Shown piece after piece: positions 63,668 through 64,000 of a stretch of 64,000 bases of DNA. The stretch is from Brettanomyces bruxellensis (taxonomy: Eukaryota; Ascomycota; Pichiomycetes; Pichiales; Pichiaceae), in contig NC_054689.1 in NCBI RefSeq assembly GCF_011074885.1, positions 310,001 to 374,000 of the forward strand. The letters run 5' to 3'. Below the pieces are notes generated by a model. It was given only the letters and a program-made list of their open reading frames with translations. It had not been told where the DNA came from and ran no database searches. The first letter of the stretch is position 1. Every line of letters begins with the position of its first letter. A program made the translations under genes and the position numbers.

Positions 63668-64000
63668 CTACTTAGTGGTAGGATAGTATGTCTTTACTCG
63701 AGACTTCTTCATGATTTTAAGAAATGTGCGGCAAAAATCATCATCCACTCTGCATCCCTTTAAGGAAAGCTCTAACTTTCGTTTTAACACGGCTGTAGAA
63801 CGATTACTCGGCGAAATTGGACTGCATAGAACAATAGCACTATCAATTTTTGTTGGACCACATAGAAGTACTATTTCCAAATGTGTACTGTAGCAAATGT
63901 TGATCTTGGAAAAGCTCAAATCACTTTTCAAAGAAGATTTCGGCAGACTTTGGGCCAATTTGATGAATGCCGACCGGCGCAGCTGATACTCAATAAGGCG
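63668..64000 (-). CDS. Unknown protein, C-terminal part only
   Basis: A minus-strand frame runs in from the right edge and ends with TAG at 63668-63670, giving 110 residues without the start. It begins RLIEYQLRRSAFIKLAQSLP and ends KKSRVKTYYPTTK. The tail is basic, with no membrane segment and no motif I recognise. It points the same way as the FIT gene, 320 bp upstream of it. Confidence 0.6.
   Translation of the reverse strand, partial: RLIEYQLRRSAFIKLAQSLPKSSLKSDLSFSKINICYSTHLEIVLLCGPTKIDSAIVLCSPISPSNRSTAVLKRKLELSLKGCRVDDDFCRTFLKIMKKSRVKTYYPTTK

Overview
The window is nuclear DNA of a budding yeast (Saccharomycotina). It carries about 21 recognisable yeast-type protein genes, one tRNA gene and a cluster of Ty1/copia-type LTR elements. 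Both introns I can define have GTA(A/T)GT donors and a perfect TACTAAC branch site. CTG is read as leucine at an invariant position of the Sth1 helicase (58964-58966, the YQLRGLEW block), which argues against a CUG-Ser clade species. Moderate GC, long intergenic regions and a Ty1/copia element would fit Pichiaceae such as Brettanomyces or Pichia, but that placement is inference. Many apparent open frames begin at TTG or GTG; I moved those starts to the first credible ATG.

Left part (1-16.6 kb): an unrecognised membrane-anchored gene cut by the window edge, TPS1 (trehalose-6-phosphate synthase), PTC4 (PP2C phosphatase), CMR2/DIP2 (tandem AMP-binding domains), ECM15 (one intron), UGA2 (succinate-semialdehyde dehydrogenase), ARG1 (argininosuccinate synthase, with a Gcn4 site) and tRNA-Arg(UCU).

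Transposon nest (16.58-25.5 kb): at least four LTR insertions are stacked just upstream of the tRNA gene. They are a 590-bp solo LTR with a 5-bp target duplication, an older related LTR split by a 7.1-kb copia element (duplication AAACC), a second-family solo LTR inside the same old copy (duplication GCGGA), and an inverted, truncated copia LTR. The copia element has gag, a +1-shifted pol, an in-frame TAG between protease and integrase, and a 190-bp duplication of its left LTR end. A fifth repeat, about 194 bp, abuts the nest and recurs at 56.6 kb.

Middle (26-45.5 kb): a Zn2Cys6 regulator resembling Upc2/Ecm22 (one intron), MES1 (methionyl-tRNA synthetase), a small unknown protein, SHR3 (amino-acid permease chaperone), TAF5 (TFIID), GPI2 (GPI anchor synthesis), an unknown acidic coiled-coil protein, PGI1 (glucose-6-phosphate isomerase) and an unknown Ser/Pro-rich protein.

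Right part (45.5-64 kb): SCS2 (VAP), an Slx8-like RING protein with SUMO-interaction-like motifs, MED10/NUT2, MET16 (PAPS reductase), MCA1 (metacaspase), THI6 (bifunctional thiamine enzyme), STH1 (RSC ATPase, whose bromodomain lies in a different frame from the rest), a FIT-family protein (YFT2/SCS3) and the 3' end of an unknown gene.

The genes are ordinary housekeeping genes with no shared operon logic. The points that merit a second look are the transposon nest, the STH1 frame break, the dispersed repeat pair, and several transcription-factor sites that fit their adjacent genes. I found no clearly new multi-gene system.
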